Of a stretch of DNA of 64,000 bases, positions 51,207-63,300 are shown one piece after another. The notes beneath the pieces were generated by a model that saw only the letters and a list, made by a program, of their open reading frames with translations, made no database searches and was not told the origin of the DNA. The translations under genes were made by a program, and so were the position numbers. Source of the DNA: Paramecium octaurelia (Eukaryota > Ciliophora > Oligohymenophorea > Peniculida > Parameciidae); assembly GCA_905182995.1 (NCBI GenBank), contig CAJJDP010000153.1:1-64000 (forward strand), given 5' to 3'. Within the stretch, counting starts at the first letter, position 1, and the number at the start of each line of letters is the position of its first letter.

Positions 51207-53017
51207 TCACTTTTGAACAAATTAAGTAGCGAAAGCAATGCTACTAATACTTTATCTAGCCACTCTAAATTTTTGTTAAACCTATTCATTTTTAGTTTCA
51301 GGAAATAACTTCAATTCCCCACTAATTTTCCTAGGTTCTGCAGGCTGTTATTACTTCATCAGATAAACAGCCTATTTATAGAATCCATCATAGCCTTGTT
51401 CACTCAATCGAGGCATGTATCTGTTCATTGTTACAGATCGTCCTCGACCATTGTCTTACTCAATCGATTTTATGCTCTCATTGTTCTCTACAGTTTCATC
51501 ATCTTCATCCTCATTACTTTATATTTCTGAGTTCAAGTCTTAATGCACCAACAACTGAGATCGAAATAAGTACTTATCATTCTCATCTAAGTCGTTATTC
51601 TAACAAATATGGAACTACCTTCCAAGCAGTACCTAAAGACCTTAATCTTTTTATTTCTTCTTTTTTGGACTGGATGCTGTACTGCTGCATCGACTACTGG
51701 AGTCATCGTATCGATCCCAGTAATCGTTGATCACTCTGCAAGGTTCCTTCTAACAATAGACAAAAAAGGAGAATGATCTTTTCAGAGTCTTATTCAGGTG
51801 TATGACCTTGTTGCAAACAGTCCATTAGGGATTACATGTCACTTTGTCTAGACTGGGAGACTCATTCCCAAGACTCTACTCATGTTCTTTCTCCAGGATC
51901 TTCCTGAACATGTCTCTGGCTTCAAAGAGAGGCTTTTTCTTTATTTAGATTTGATTGACAACAAATCTGAATTCATGGATGTTGTTGTATTCTTTGAGAC
52001 TCTTCTTAAAGAATTCCAACAGATCTCCAAAATCTGAAAATTTCAATAAATCTTTTTCAAAAATAAACAATATTGCTATTGCTGATGCTATTAAAGCTCT
52101 ACTCCCTTGGACCATGACTCTCAACCATATTTCTTTAACTATGTCTATATGCAAATTTGGAGTAAACAAACACACAAACCATTGTATGGCATAAAAGTTG
52201 GCTTCCAAGTAAATCTCTTTGAAATGCTGTAGTAATTGAGGTACATAGATTTTACTGAAATACTCCAGAATTTTGGTATCGACCATAACGCTTATCATAT
52301 TTGTGTAATAATCTAATGGCATTATTTCCTCGATTAATGAACTCAATGCCCAAAAAGTCTATTAATTTTACAAGCAAACTTACATCCTCTTCGGAAAATT
52401 TTAGCTTATTTACCAAAAAGTGCGTAATAAAATTTAAACCTTGACAATAGGAGACAAAAGGATTTCTGATAGAATATGCAACCAGGATCCTTTCTATTTT
52501 GGCCTCGTATTCGTGATTCCTCTCATAAGTTCTCTCATTGTTTTTGATTCTCAGGGAGGGTGAAACAGTTCTTACGACATCCTCTAATTTTATTTTGACA
52601 ATCATACCAATTAAATTGTTTGAAAGTAAGATTGGGGATAGTCCGTTCTGAGTTTGGTGACTTCATCATATACATCAGGATTTTAAACTCTTTTTGTTCT
52701 TGCCCCTGACAACTCCAACAATACCCTAATGATTGGAACGAAGAGGTTACCAGTTGTAATTCATTTCGTGTAATTCACCCTACAGTATTATCTTCTTGAG
52801 TGTCTTTCGTAATTCTGTCGAGTAACAAAGTGTTTTAAAATGTTGTTTAAGATACTTGTTTTTAGATTATCATTTATAATACTTGATTGATTTACTCCTT
52901 AATCAAAGTGATGTCCTTCTCAGGAGTTCTCGCATGATGATTATATCTATTCAACTCAAGAGTGGTGAGACATTAACACAACTTCTCGTACACTTGCACT
53001 CTTCCATTATTATTCAT
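51207..53017 (-). CDS. TBC-domain RabGAP
   Basis: ATG at 53017 (MNNNGRVQVYEKL) with introns of 28 and 25 nt leading into a TBC entry block (VLLELSGARTKRVQNP, VYDEVTKLR). Both catalytic fingers are visible: LEDVVRT (IxxDxxR type) and VSYCQG (YxQ type), so GAP activity toward a Rab GTPase is expected. Later TBC blocks include FLGIEFINRG, VMVDTKILEYFS, FVCLFTPNL and EIWLRVMVQGSRAL. A C-terminal extension of about 230 residues is Ser/Gln/Asp-rich with Cys pairs (VCNKV, CQKEPCRV), not typical of TBC proteins. One junction, between the QSYFQTI segment and LEDVVRT, does not splice cleanly in my reading and may hide an intron I misplaced or an indel. Confidence 0.78.
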
Positions 53018-53123
53018 ATTTGATTTTAATCAATATTTATTGAGAAAATTGATTTATTACAAAAATATAAACATCGAAAATCATCAAAAATTATAATAAA
53101 AATGAGAAAAATAAATATTTTTA

Positions 53124-53537
53124 ATGCTTAAATTACACAAAAGAGAAGAACTGAAAGAGATCCTCTACAGGAAATCACCACAAAATAATGATCTCTCAAA
53201 GCTTCAGAGGAGTGCCTTAATGCAATTGGATAATCACACTACTGAAGAACTATAATCCAACCAAAAAGCTCCTGGAGGAAGTCCTGCCCATATCAGAATC
53301 AACCTCCAACAATTCGCCCTCCCGAAAATTCAACATACAACTAACATAAAAACAAACAAATATATTGGAGAATACAATAATATGTTAGGTATCATAACAA
53401 GCAAACACTAAATCCCCTATCGTAATTGCACTTACAGAAGTGCGTCCTATTATCACAATACTGATCAATTTATAGAAAAGCAGAATTATGTGATCAATTA
53501 ATTCATTCGTCCTCGGAAATTGGGAACCTTTAAATGA
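53124..53537 (+). CDS. Unrecognised 137-residue basic protein
   Basis: Intronless frame from ATG at 53124 (MLKLHKREELKEILYRK) to TGA at 53535. Composition is Asn/Gln/Lys/Arg-rich and soluble; a Pro/Gly/Ser stretch (KAPGGSPAHIRINLQQ) and a Tyr/Arg/Asn-rich C-terminal part (YRNCTYRSASYYHN) are visible. An ATG 22 bp upstream opens a different frame that stops after about 30 codons and is rejected. It lies 107 bp from the divergent TBC gene. No domain recognised. Confidence 0.68.
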
Positions 53538-53754
53538 GATACAATATTTATTTATTCTAGTTGAGATCTTTCGTAAGATAACAATTTCTCAATTTCATTT
53601 TATCATTATTTAATTTACAACACAATAGATTAATCATTGTAAGAATTGTTCGAAACCACGAAGTTAATTATTGTCTTATATGTGTCCTTCTAAGAGTCTG
53701 TAATTGCAAAAATATTATTATAATTATAATTAAAAAATACTCACAAAAACACAC

Positions 53755-54109
53755 ATGATTTCACAAACTCAGACAATGAGTCAAACAAGTTAAACGATAT
53801 TGCATCTCAATAGCAGTCAATCACATGAGGTAGAGTAGCAAACATAAAAGAAAGAAAAAAAGAAAAGATCTGTTTAATGGACAGAGGATACTGTCGATAA
53901 TGAAAATCTAGGAAAGCTCAAATCTAATAGTAAACTTATCATTTAACTTCAAATTAGTTTGTTGCATTTATCATAAACCACATGCAGAAGAATCAGAAAG
54001 TTCAGATACTTGTACAAGTGATGATGAGATCAATGCCATTGAAAGAGATAAGCAATCAAAATTAAGACATAAAATGAAATGCTCCAAATAAAATAAGAAG
54101 TGCTGCTGA
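53755..54109 (+). CDS. PPP1R11: Protein phosphatase 1 inhibitor-3 (PPP1R11/YPI1 family)
   Basis: 108 residues in two exons joined by a 28-nt intron (53930-53957). The diagnostic block is complete: VQWTEDTVDNENLGK, then across the splice ICCIYHKPHAEESE, the same order as the animal and yeast proteins (W..DTVDNE.LG ... CCIYxKP). The N-terminus has a KKEKKKR-type basic patch just before this block; the C-terminus is acidic, then Lys/Cys-rich (MKCSKQNKKCC). The family consists of small heat-stable, intrinsically disordered regulators that bind and inhibit, or in yeast shape, PP1 catalytic subunit. It is followed 44 bp later by the SHIPPO-like gene. Confidence 0.9.
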
Positions 54110-54153
54110 TAATTGTATTTTTAAATTTATTCGATATATATATATTTTTAATT

Positions 54154-54872
54154 ATGCTTAAGTCCATTACAGAATTGTACGATCAAGAATTGTCAAAATT
54201 TTTGCAATCTAATCAAAATTTAGACAGCAAATCAAATATTTCTTATAATGTAGTTCTGTTGATGACCAATAAAAGGGCTTTGTCAGAAGCGATATCAAGT
54301 AGCGTTGCCAACATTCATAAAAACATCTGAAAATTACTCGAAGTCATAACATCAGCCCTAGCCTCGGCTAATACGATGTCTCTTACAAAGGACTTGATAC
54401 TCATCGATATGAGGTCAATTTTGGGAGCCCCAGGAGTGTTCAAAAACCTATAGACGAGATGCCAAGGACTGTCAGGATTAGTCCTTTTAACAATCAATTA
54501 AAATAGCATTCGATAAAAGGTGGATCTGACTTTGAAAAATAAGTTAGCAGAGAATAAATGTATTTGATTAGAGGGTGGCTTAAATTCGATAAGAGCATGC
54601 GAGCTCCCAAAAGATCTTTGGAGGAAAAGTTGCGTTAGCTTGAAGTTGGTCAAGAAGCCTTACTCAAATTCCCATCCATAGACGTAAAGGAAAATCCATT
54701 ATTATAAATGAAAGTTTCTCATCTACCTCATGATTATGAGAAAATGAGATAAATTAGCAGATAATACCTGTATATATTCTAATTCTTATTCAAGGCAAAA
54801 ATACCATATTAAAGAATCAGCTTTGAGATTCTATAGTCCATGAATACTTATTATTTATTGTAATAATTGTGA
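54154..54872 (+). CDS. SHIPPO/STPG-like protein (possible axonemal microtubule-binding)
   Basis: 230 residues; a 26-nt intron (54250-54275) joins exon 1 (MLKSITELYDQELSKFLQ) to exon 2 in another frame and removes an apparent early stop. Near residue 90 the motif NISPSLGQYDVSYKG, followed by VNFGSPRS, has the form of a SHIPPO/sperm-tail PG-rich repeat (P-x-x-G-x-Y-x-V ... F). Only one good unit is visible, against several in typical members. The C-terminal half is basic and helical (RSLEEKLRQLEVGQEALLKF). SHIPPO proteins line ciliary or cortical microtubules; that role here is inference from one motif. Confidence 0.65.
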
Positions 54873-55002
54873 CATTAAAGTACTTCTGTATTTAAATTAC
54901 CAAAATTACATATATTTATTTCTATTATTATTAAAATAATAGTCATTAGCAAAATAACACATTTACAAATTAATAATTATAAAACTCTATTAATAATTAC
55001 AG

Positions 55003-55737
55003 ATGGCTTCAGAAACAGATCTAAGTAAACAAAAAGGGATGGGAATAATAAGAATTAAAAACCCATATAAAGAAGAATCAAACTTCTAATATCATAAAAT
55101 AGCTGATAATGTTTCACAAAAATCACAAGACCTTCATCTAAAAGCTAATTAAAAGTTAGAAAAATTTATGAAAAAATAACTTTTGAATGACAAAGAGCCA
55201 TTGAATTAAATAAAACTTCTTAAAACAATAGAAAAAGAGTAAAATTAACTAAGTTAAGAGGAATTAAAAATTATGATGAATTAAGATGAGTAAATAAAGA
55301 CTTTGCCATTTCTTGATATTAAAATTAAAGAGGAATATTATTAAAGAAAAATTGAATATCGCAATAAAAAATAATAATTAAAATAACTATACCAAGTATT
55401 AAAATTACAAAACGAATTATTAGAATAAGAAAATGAGGAATTATAATTAAAAAAAAAATTATTAGAATAAGAACATGAGGCATTAAAATTGCAAGAAGAA
55501 TAGTATAAAAATTAGTTCAAACAAGGATAATAACAATAACAAATTTATATTGGAATCACCTTTAAAAAAACTAAAGTCTTATCTGAAGACAATTTAGAGT
55601 GTTCAATTTGCTCACAAGAATTCAAAAATGGTGAGAAACTAGCTTTATTGAACTGTATCCATAGATTCCATTAAAAATGCTTTAAATAATGGAGGGAAAA
55701 ATCCAATTAATGCCCTTACTGCCAATATCGCATTTGA
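55003..55737 (+). CDS. RING-H2 finger protein with coiled coil (probable E3 ubiquitin ligase)
   Basis: 244 residues, intronless, ATG at 55003 (MASETDLSKQKGMG). Residues about 45-180 are a Gln/Lys/Glu/Leu coiled coil with a clear internal repeat (LLEQENEELQLKKKLLEQEH). The C-terminal 45 residues are a RING-H2 finger: CSICSQEF, CIHRFHQKCF, CPYCQ, giving C-x2-C, C-x-H-x2-H-x2-C and C-x2-C ligands; the finger ends the protein. RING-H2 domains recruit E2 enzymes; the coiled coil probably dimerises or selects substrate. No membrane segment is present. Confidence 0.87.
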
Positions 55738-55879
55738 AAAACATTTATTTAAATATTTTTGTTTCTATATGGATTTTATAACCAATTTTTCTTATTCATT
55801 TTATTGTAATAAAGACTTTTGGGTATATTTACATTTATTTTTATTCAAAATCCCAACTATTAACTTTGAAATAGGATTG

Positions 55880-57795
55880 ATGAATGCTTATAATCCTTAG
55901 AGTGAGAATCCTAATAATATCCAATAGTTTCATTCATTCGAAACTTAGCAATAATTGCAGTAGCATATTCGTATGTTCGCCTGATTCCATCGCTAGAAAA
56001 GTAGTAATGGTTTAAAGAAATACTTCTCTGAAATCTTGCAACCTACACAAAAAAATTGCTTCCTTTGACTCTTCCATAATATAGAGATTACTCTCACTAG
56101 GGTAAATATTATGCATTACTATTGATCATGATTGGTATTTTTGTAAGCATAATAGAAAGAGGATCTTACTTATAATAGAAAATCTCCACCAGCTAAAAGC
56201 AACATCACTACAGTATTATTTTCATAACAGCTATTACAACTACAATGCTTTCAGTTCCTAAAACATTCACATCTAATAAAAGTTAATTTTAGGTGCTCTC
56301 AAATTCCTCATTATTATTTCTCCTTGAACTAATCTTCTATTCAACAACATCATTTTAATCAATAAAGAAATAATTGGAGCTTTGGATTTAGCTTATTTGA
56401 AAGTTCATCTTAGTCAGGAACATCTTTGAGCTTGACTTTATATTTATTGTTCAAACTATTTTGATTTCACCTTCCACATCACCCATCACATAAGTAGCCA
56501 TTCCAGACATAGGTTTCTAACTTATTCTATAAAAGTAGGACTTTATAAGGAAGAGGTACCATAATGAAAGAGTGGGGTAGAAGAAAGAATATTAGCTACA
56601 GTTTTTTCTGCTTTTATATTGATAGTAAAAAGAAATAGGAACTGATCATTCTCCCTTAAATCATTAATTTTTAATGAAACAAGTCTAAGCACATAGTTTT
56701 AATCTTTTCTTTCCCATTATCGCGTATTTCATTGGAACCATCTCCCCATTTATTCATCCATCTATATAGACTTTACTAATTATTTTTCCAAATAAACCCT
56801 TGAACATCTTAGGTAAAAATTATGTCATTTGCTCTCGTTTAGAAACCTTGAATGTTTTTTTAAATCTCTAGTTTCTATTTTACTATTATTCTTATTAGGG
56901 TGTTGAAATGAAAGTTTCACCTGTCTTCCCCTTTAATATGCTTCTCTTATATAGGTTTAAGAATTTCTCTCAACTTTTTTTTTCCAAAGGATTATCCACT
57001 TTCCATTCTTAAAGTGGTTGCAGTTATTTAGGTCTTCTTTTGTATTTTAAAGCTTATTTATATATATATGATTACATCATGATAGCTTCTAATTGCAAAA
57101 AGCAAAATAAAGGTGTGTTAGTTAAATTTCTATTAAATTTTAACTTGGTAGTGTGTCTATTGTTTTATAGATTCTCCCTATTTAAAACTAATTTCATTCA
57201 CTTTGTGGTGTATTTTAAATTTATTCTTAGAATTGTTACTATGAAGGAATCCATTTTGGAATAGATAATAATTTAAATTAGAAAATAGGTTAATTTAAAC
57301 GAATATTCTTTAATATATAAACTTATCTTTGTTTTAGTAATATTCATTGTTCTATTAAGATTTACTTCTTCCTAATAACAATTCTCCTTTATGATCTTGA
57401 TGGTACTAATATTTTATATATTCTATAATACTAATCAATTTGACCCCAAATAATATCATCTTTTCAAAGAATATTCCATAACTGAGAGTATTTGTTATCG
57501 CATAGCTGTAAATTTCATTATGTTATTATGTGGATTTAAATTTAATAACTTCTTGCTTTTGTGTTTTTATAACTAGTTTGCTCTAAGCCTGCTTTAGTAT
57601 TTTTTTTTCAAACTGATGATGTCCCTTGAATTTAGAACTTAAAAATATAACTCTTCAAACCTGTTGAATCTCTATTCGAATAGGAATTCCTAATGGATTT
57701 CAACGAATAATTTAATGTATGATCACATAAGTTAAATAATTTAAACTTCCCTTCAATACTATCCAAAATTAGTAGAATAAAGTTCCAACTATTGA
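55880..57795 (+). pseudogene. Multi-pass membrane protein frame with three in-frame TGA codons
   Basis: From ATG at 55880 (MNAYNPQSENPNNIQQ), after a 26-nt intron (55971-55996), one frame runs 629 codons to TGA at 57793, broken only by TGA at 56029, 56398 and 56620. The phase is kept across all three and the last 390 codons are fully open, so the frame is real. About a dozen hydrophobic segments are visible (YYALLLIMIGIFV, IFELDFIFIVQTIL, YKLIFVLVIFIVLLRF). No GT...AG pair of normal size removes any of the three TGAs. The simplest view is a recently dead gene with TGG-to-TGA type changes; readthrough is the alternative. Product family not recognised. Confidence 0.55.
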
Positions 57796-58624
57796 TTTAA
57801 TTGGTCAGGTTATGAATTCTTGAATTAGGTTGACAATAACATAAGTAAATAAAATTAGTTTAAAAGATGAGATTTTTTAATGAATTTTCTTCTAATTTTA
57901 TTAAGGAAGCCAGTTGCATAAAAGATATTTTTGGGAAGCTTTCTTGTTTCTAAACAGTTTTTAATAATCATGAGATAAAATGTTAGTTTTGTGAACTAAA
58001 TAAATACTTAAGTATTTATTTAGTTTTGAAAATTACAATTTAGCATAAATACAGTAGTCATCTAAAATATGAAGTATGGTTGTATGGATATTAGTTTAGT
58101 TCAAGTACAATGTAATTTACGCTTCATAATATTTGTCATCGGAGAGGTTATTCTTTTCGAGTATTTTTATCTATAAACACTTAAAATGTTTAATGCTCCT
58201 ATTTTTATTATAATAATTTATAAAAATGATAAAAATTTCATAATTTCATTATTGTATAAAATTAACTAATTATTAAAAAAAATTATAGTATTATAAATAA
58301 TATACTGTTTTTCAACGCTTTCTATTTAAATCCATAATAAACCTTAAACTGGTGGTTTTGATTTCTTAAAATATATTATTAACCTATAAATATTAAGTTC
58401 TAACTATTTGAGTAGCAATACCGATTTCAAGGCTTTACTTCAGATTGTAATCAGGTAGGATGTGTATATGCTTTTAGCATGGTCTCAAGCATAAATATCA
58501 ATATAGAAAAATGCGAATTATAAGATATTATTTTAACAATCCAATACATATTTTCACCAAACGATTAGAGTATTAATAGGCCTTTCAAATATTTCAGAAA
58601 AAATAATTAAATATTAAAAGGAAC
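57796..58624. other. Intergenic region with a palindrome
   Basis: About 830 bp with TGA in all frames and no supported gene. Apart from the 32-bp palindrome at 57994 it is plain AT-rich sequence with A/T homopolymers. Confidence 0.5.
57994..58025. repeat. 32-bp perfect palindrome
   Basis: AACTAAATAAATACTT is followed without spacer by its exact reverse complement. It lies about 200 bp past the preceding stop in a gene-free gap. It could form a cruciform or a transcript hairpin; function unknown. Confidence 0.9.
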
Positions 58625-59152
58625 ATGAGCATCACACAATCTTTTGAAGAAAGTCTTACTCTTCTCAATAAAAATAACGAGAGCTGTGATACTCCTATAT
58701 CAAGTTAGAGAAGAATTAATTGGAAAGTGGAGATGAGGAAGATGGTTTTGACAAAACTGCCCATCAAAAAGCCCAGTCCTAGACTGTGTGAATCATCAAA
58801 GTCCAAAAATATACCTAAAAACATTTCTAAAGTGATCACTTAACAAATACTGCGAGGATACTATAATCACCTCATCAGATGTAATCCCAAAACTTTCTAC
58901 TCTTTCATAAAGAAAAACAAAAATATATAAAACCTAACTACCCTTCTTAAACTTATCAAGCCGCATAAAAATTAAGATGTCAACTCTTTGCATGAATGTT
59001 TTCGAAATATATGGTATTTATTATTTTTAATTTCAAGTTGGTATTTCTTGAAAAAACAATACGTTGGCTACGTTTTTAACTCAAAAATAAAAGACCCCCA
59101 ATGGCATTTATAATACAGAAACGCCCTTCTAAAAATATGCAGAGAATTTTGA
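58625..59152 (+). CDS. Unrecognised 175-residue protein with one hydrophobic segment
   Basis: Intronless frame from ATG at 58625 (MSITQSFEESLTLLNKN) to TGA at 59150. The first 90 residues are Ser/Lys/Pro-rich and basic (VLTKLPIKKPSPRLCES); residues about 95-130 are Lys/Asn-rich; a single hydrophobic stretch (IWYLLFLISSWYFL) near residue 140 could be a membrane anchor; a short polar tail follows. No family recognised. Codon use and charge pattern look genuinely coding. Confidence 0.65.
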
Positions 59153-60313
59153 ACTGTTTTCATTTTAAATTGGTTAAATTATATTATAATAATCTCTATG
59201 ACTATCTTAAGAACCTGATAGAGCGTTCTTGAAATAGAAGAAGTCATATTTAAATTCTTGGAGGAAATAAAATGTTTATTTATGATTAATATACAAATAT
59301 ATAAATAAAATGATGTTCCTCCAGAGACTTTCACTGTTGTTTTATATTTATTTTAAAATATGAGAATGAAATCTTGGAAACATTATCAAATGTATGTTCA
59401 TTATGAGTTCATAATAATATGATATTTTGATAACTTTTTTTAAAATCAACAAAATCTATGTTTGGAGAGTTATTTCAAAAATAGATTAAGTTCCTCATGT
59501 TTCTAAATTGCTAGCAGCAATCTAGAGAGATTTTTGTATTTCTCAAAACTTATTGTTTTACAAAATTTTAATAATACTAACAATGATTGATTGAGGTATG
59601 GAAATGCTTCAAATAGATGCTGATGTAATTCATTTGTAAGTTAGTTCTCGTGTTAATAAGAAAAATGTTGGAGTATCTATGCAATCTAGTAGAAGTATTT
59701 TTTTAGTTAATATGAATAAAATATTGGGAATCAAAGCATGTAATAAGAAGTGAGATGGCCACACTATTATTATAAATTGTATTTATTTAGGAAATTAAAG
59801 TGACGTGATGACTTATTATAAAATTTAATATATTTATATTAATTTACAGATACATAGCTACCATCTAAATTAAGAACAAGTAAAAACTATACGAAGAAAC
59901 TAAACAAAAGAATATTCTATCAAATCCTAGATATTTTTGTAAAATGAAGATAGTTTAAGTTCTTAAGGTCTCATGGGAGGACTGAAGATCGAATTAGAAA
60001 AAAAGCAATAAATTTGTTAATATAAAATAATTCAATTATTTTATATTAACAATTAAATAAAAAGATAATTATAGTGAAAATTAACATAAAAATGCTTTGA
60101 ATTCTAATGATTAGCCATTTATTAATATTTTACCCAAAATTCAAACAATTTTGTTATTGAAAATTTTAGTTTCTTTTTTTGAAATTTGATTTAATTTATA
60201 CTGGTATAAGTCCTGGGCATTTTTCAATTTTATAAATATTCAAGTGAATGTTTATAGAAATTACTAATAAAGCATGAGATTTTAATTTGAGTAATTAGTT
60301 TTATAAATAATTA
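59153..60313. other. Long intergenic region
   Basis: About 1.16 kb without a convincing gene, unusually long for this window. One 51-codon ORF (59598-59753, DADVIHLQVSSRVNKKNVGV) looks faintly coding but has no neighbours in frame; it may be a gene relic. A 39-bp near-perfect palindrome lies at 60014. The right end is presumably the promoter of the K+ channel gene. Confidence 0.4.
60014..60052. repeat. 39-bp inverted repeat, 19-bp arms, 1-nt loop
   Basis: Left arm TTGTTAATATAAAATAATT (60014-60032), a single C, then the exact reverse complement (60034-60052). It lies about 260 bp upstream of the K+ channel start. Confidence 0.9.
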
Positions 60314-63300
60314 ATGAGTTCTGATTTTTTTCTTGATTATGAACATAATTACAATGGAGAGGAACATCATGGTAAAAATATAATTTGCAATTTAGATGAA
60401 TCAAATAATTGGTAATTTAGAGGACCAATTCGATTTACATTCAAAATTGACCCTCTAGAAGAAGGGGATTACACAGTGAAACCACCAACAGTTGGAAGTT
60501 AATATATAGATAATGCAATTTCACAATAATCACAATAGATGAACAGTCCAAAAGTAGTCTAGTTTTCGCCACCAGACTCAATAATAGAGGAAAACCCTTT
60601 ATTTTCGACGCAGAAGCAAGAGCTATAAAAGGATACTAAAGATTTCAAAGATAGAACAAGAACAAGTACTACGCAAAAGGAATTTATGAAGAACTTTTTA
60701 AAAGCTGTTATAGCAAAAAGTTATTCTAATCGTTTTATTGAAAACATGCTACAAAAGTCATATGTAAAGTAACCTTCTCATTTTTCTCAATTTTAAAATT
60801 CTTTGATGGATGACCTGAGATATATTTATTAGCACAACAGATCTTCACAACATTGGTTGAGTACGATTTGTAAACACTTAAGATTTTTTCCAATATTGAA
60901 TTAAAGCAGCTATTTGGTGATTGGTTGGCAAATCATTCACATTTTGACTATAATAATAGTATTTTTTTGGACTCCGTTTAACATATCTTTTGGTATCACA
61001 TATCAATAAATCGTTTTTGGTGGAGTATCAGTTAAGAGTGTGGAAAATTATTTTCTAATTACAATATTATTTGATATATTGATAGTTATAAATACATCCT
61101 ATATAGAGAAAGGAGTAATAATAAAATCAAGGAGAAAAATATTTACAAATTATTTGGCAGGACAAGCAGTTTATGATTTAGTATTAGACGTGATTTATTT
61201 AGCTTTCATTTTGTGCCCTTTTGATTGCAATAGAATTTGAAATTGAAACTTCAAGTGAAAAGTTGGGTTGGTAATTGTGTCCTTATTGTTTATACTATTG
61301 TTGTCGATTGTTTAAATTACAAGAACGAGTACGTAAATTGGAAGAGTAAATTGTATATGAGTGATATAGGTTTTTTAATCTCAATGCATCCTATTAAGAT
61401 TTTATCGAATTAATTAAACTACTTTTTATGGTCTTGTACGTAGGACATCTATTTGCTTGTTTATGGCATGGCGTTGCTTTTTATTAAAAGGGTTATCGAT
61501 AAACTTGGATAGATGTATATGTAAATGAGCCTGATATGTTTTCAGTGTACAATTACGCATTCTATTGGGCAGTACAAACTATGATCACTGTAGGATATGG
61601 CGATATAACGCCACAAAACAATGCAGAAAGAATGTGTGCAAATATTAGTATGTTTTTAGCATGTGGAGTCTTTGCTTTCTCATTCAATTCCATCGGTTTA
61701 ATGCTAAGCAATCTCAATTCTAGATAGGTCTTATATAAAAAAAGCATCAATCTATTAAATTAGTATTTGGTTAAGAATCAAATTAAAATTGATCTACAAT
61801 CGCGTATTAGAAACTACTATGATTACATATTTCAAGAGGAACAAGAAATCAACGATGAAGAGGTTTCTCAAATTACGGCTAAGTTGTCAAGTAGCCTTTA
61901 AGAAGAACTTAATTTCGAAATTCGATACAATGTGATGAAAACTAATAAGGTCTTAACCAAGTTCTCCCAAAAGGTCTTGAAGCTATTGTCCCTTCAAATT
62001 GAAGAGGTTAGGTTTTCACCAGAGGATCAAATATTATAATAAGGAATTTGTGATGATGCTGCCTTGTATATAATTACCAAGGGCAATGTGTGTATTTAAT
62101 TTCAAGATGACAACAAAGGAAGCAACACAAGAGCCCTATCATACCTAACAAAGGGATAATCCTTTGGTGAGTATTCGTTTTTCACAGGAATGAATAGAAC
62201 TGCATCTGCTAAAAGCTTAGGATTTTCAAGAGCCTACAAAATATCCAGACAATAATTGCTTATTGTATTAGCTTAATCTCCGCTTGACTTGGTAAACAGT
62301 ATAATTTTATCAATAGGAAAGATATTGCGAAGTCAGAGATAGCATCCTACTCTCCAATAATTATCAACCCTCTAAATTAAGTTGTTATTCTTGTAAAAAG
62401 TTCACACATCTCATCAAAGATTGTCCAGTCTTACACTACGTAGCAGATCAAGAACGAGTCTTAAAAAAAGAGTATTTCCCAATCTATTAGGACAGAACTA
62501 GGAACTTTAGAAGGAAACACGAACGAAAAAGATTTGAAACTCTGAAAGAATGCAAAAAAACCATGGTGTTAGTCAGGGATTTCTAAACCAAATAAGTTTT
62601 AGATAATGTAACAGTCATGGAAGATGAATTGGATGTATCATATGAAGATAATGAATTAGATATATCTCCTCCAGAATATTGTACTATAATATTTAACATT
62701 TTTAGCATCACTTACTAAAAGCTTGTCAAAGATCTCTAGATAACAATCACAAAATAGAAGTTATTCATAGGATAATCATTTATAACCTATTTAAGAAAGT
62801 GATAGTTCTATGGAGAGTGCTAGTCCTAATAAGCAGAGAGTCAAGTAAGTTAAATAGACTCTATAAACAGCTGGATTTGGTGTTAGCGAATCACTTCATA
62901 ATAGACTTGTTTCTATTTAAGAAGAATAGCTAACAGACTCCATTCATGACAAACCATCATAAAATGCTACTTAATCTAATCTATAAAAATTAGAGGACTA
63001 TAAATTCTCAATGAAAAATGATTCCCTTGGTCTCCCTAATCTGGCTGAAAATGCAAGGTCATCTGGCAGGAAGATCACATTGGTTCGTAAATAAAAAAAG
63101 GAGGATTCATACAAACCATTTTCATCTTAAACTTAAGTTGATTCAAGGGAACGAGGTTAATCAGCTCAAAATTCAAATAGGAAGCCTAAATTAAAGGACA
63201 TTAGGGAAATGTCATAAGAAATTGCAATTAACCCATCAGTATAATCAATTGAAAAACGAGATTAATTAAGGAGAAAGACTACAAAAACATATAGGAGCAA

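Noticed and set aside
51428-51730. 100-codon plus-strand ORF rich in His/Cys/Leu
   Set aside because: Antisense to the C-terminal extension of the TBC protein, whose frame runs unbroken to TGA.
56029-56622. Selenocysteine at the three in-frame TGAs
   Set aside because: Positions sit in or near membrane segments with no redox-like motif, three Sec in one membrane protein is unlikely, and I could not identify a SECIS element by eye.
59598-59753. 51-codon ORF as a small gene
   Set aside because: Too short for this code, where chance ORFs of this length are common; no domain, no intron continuation found.
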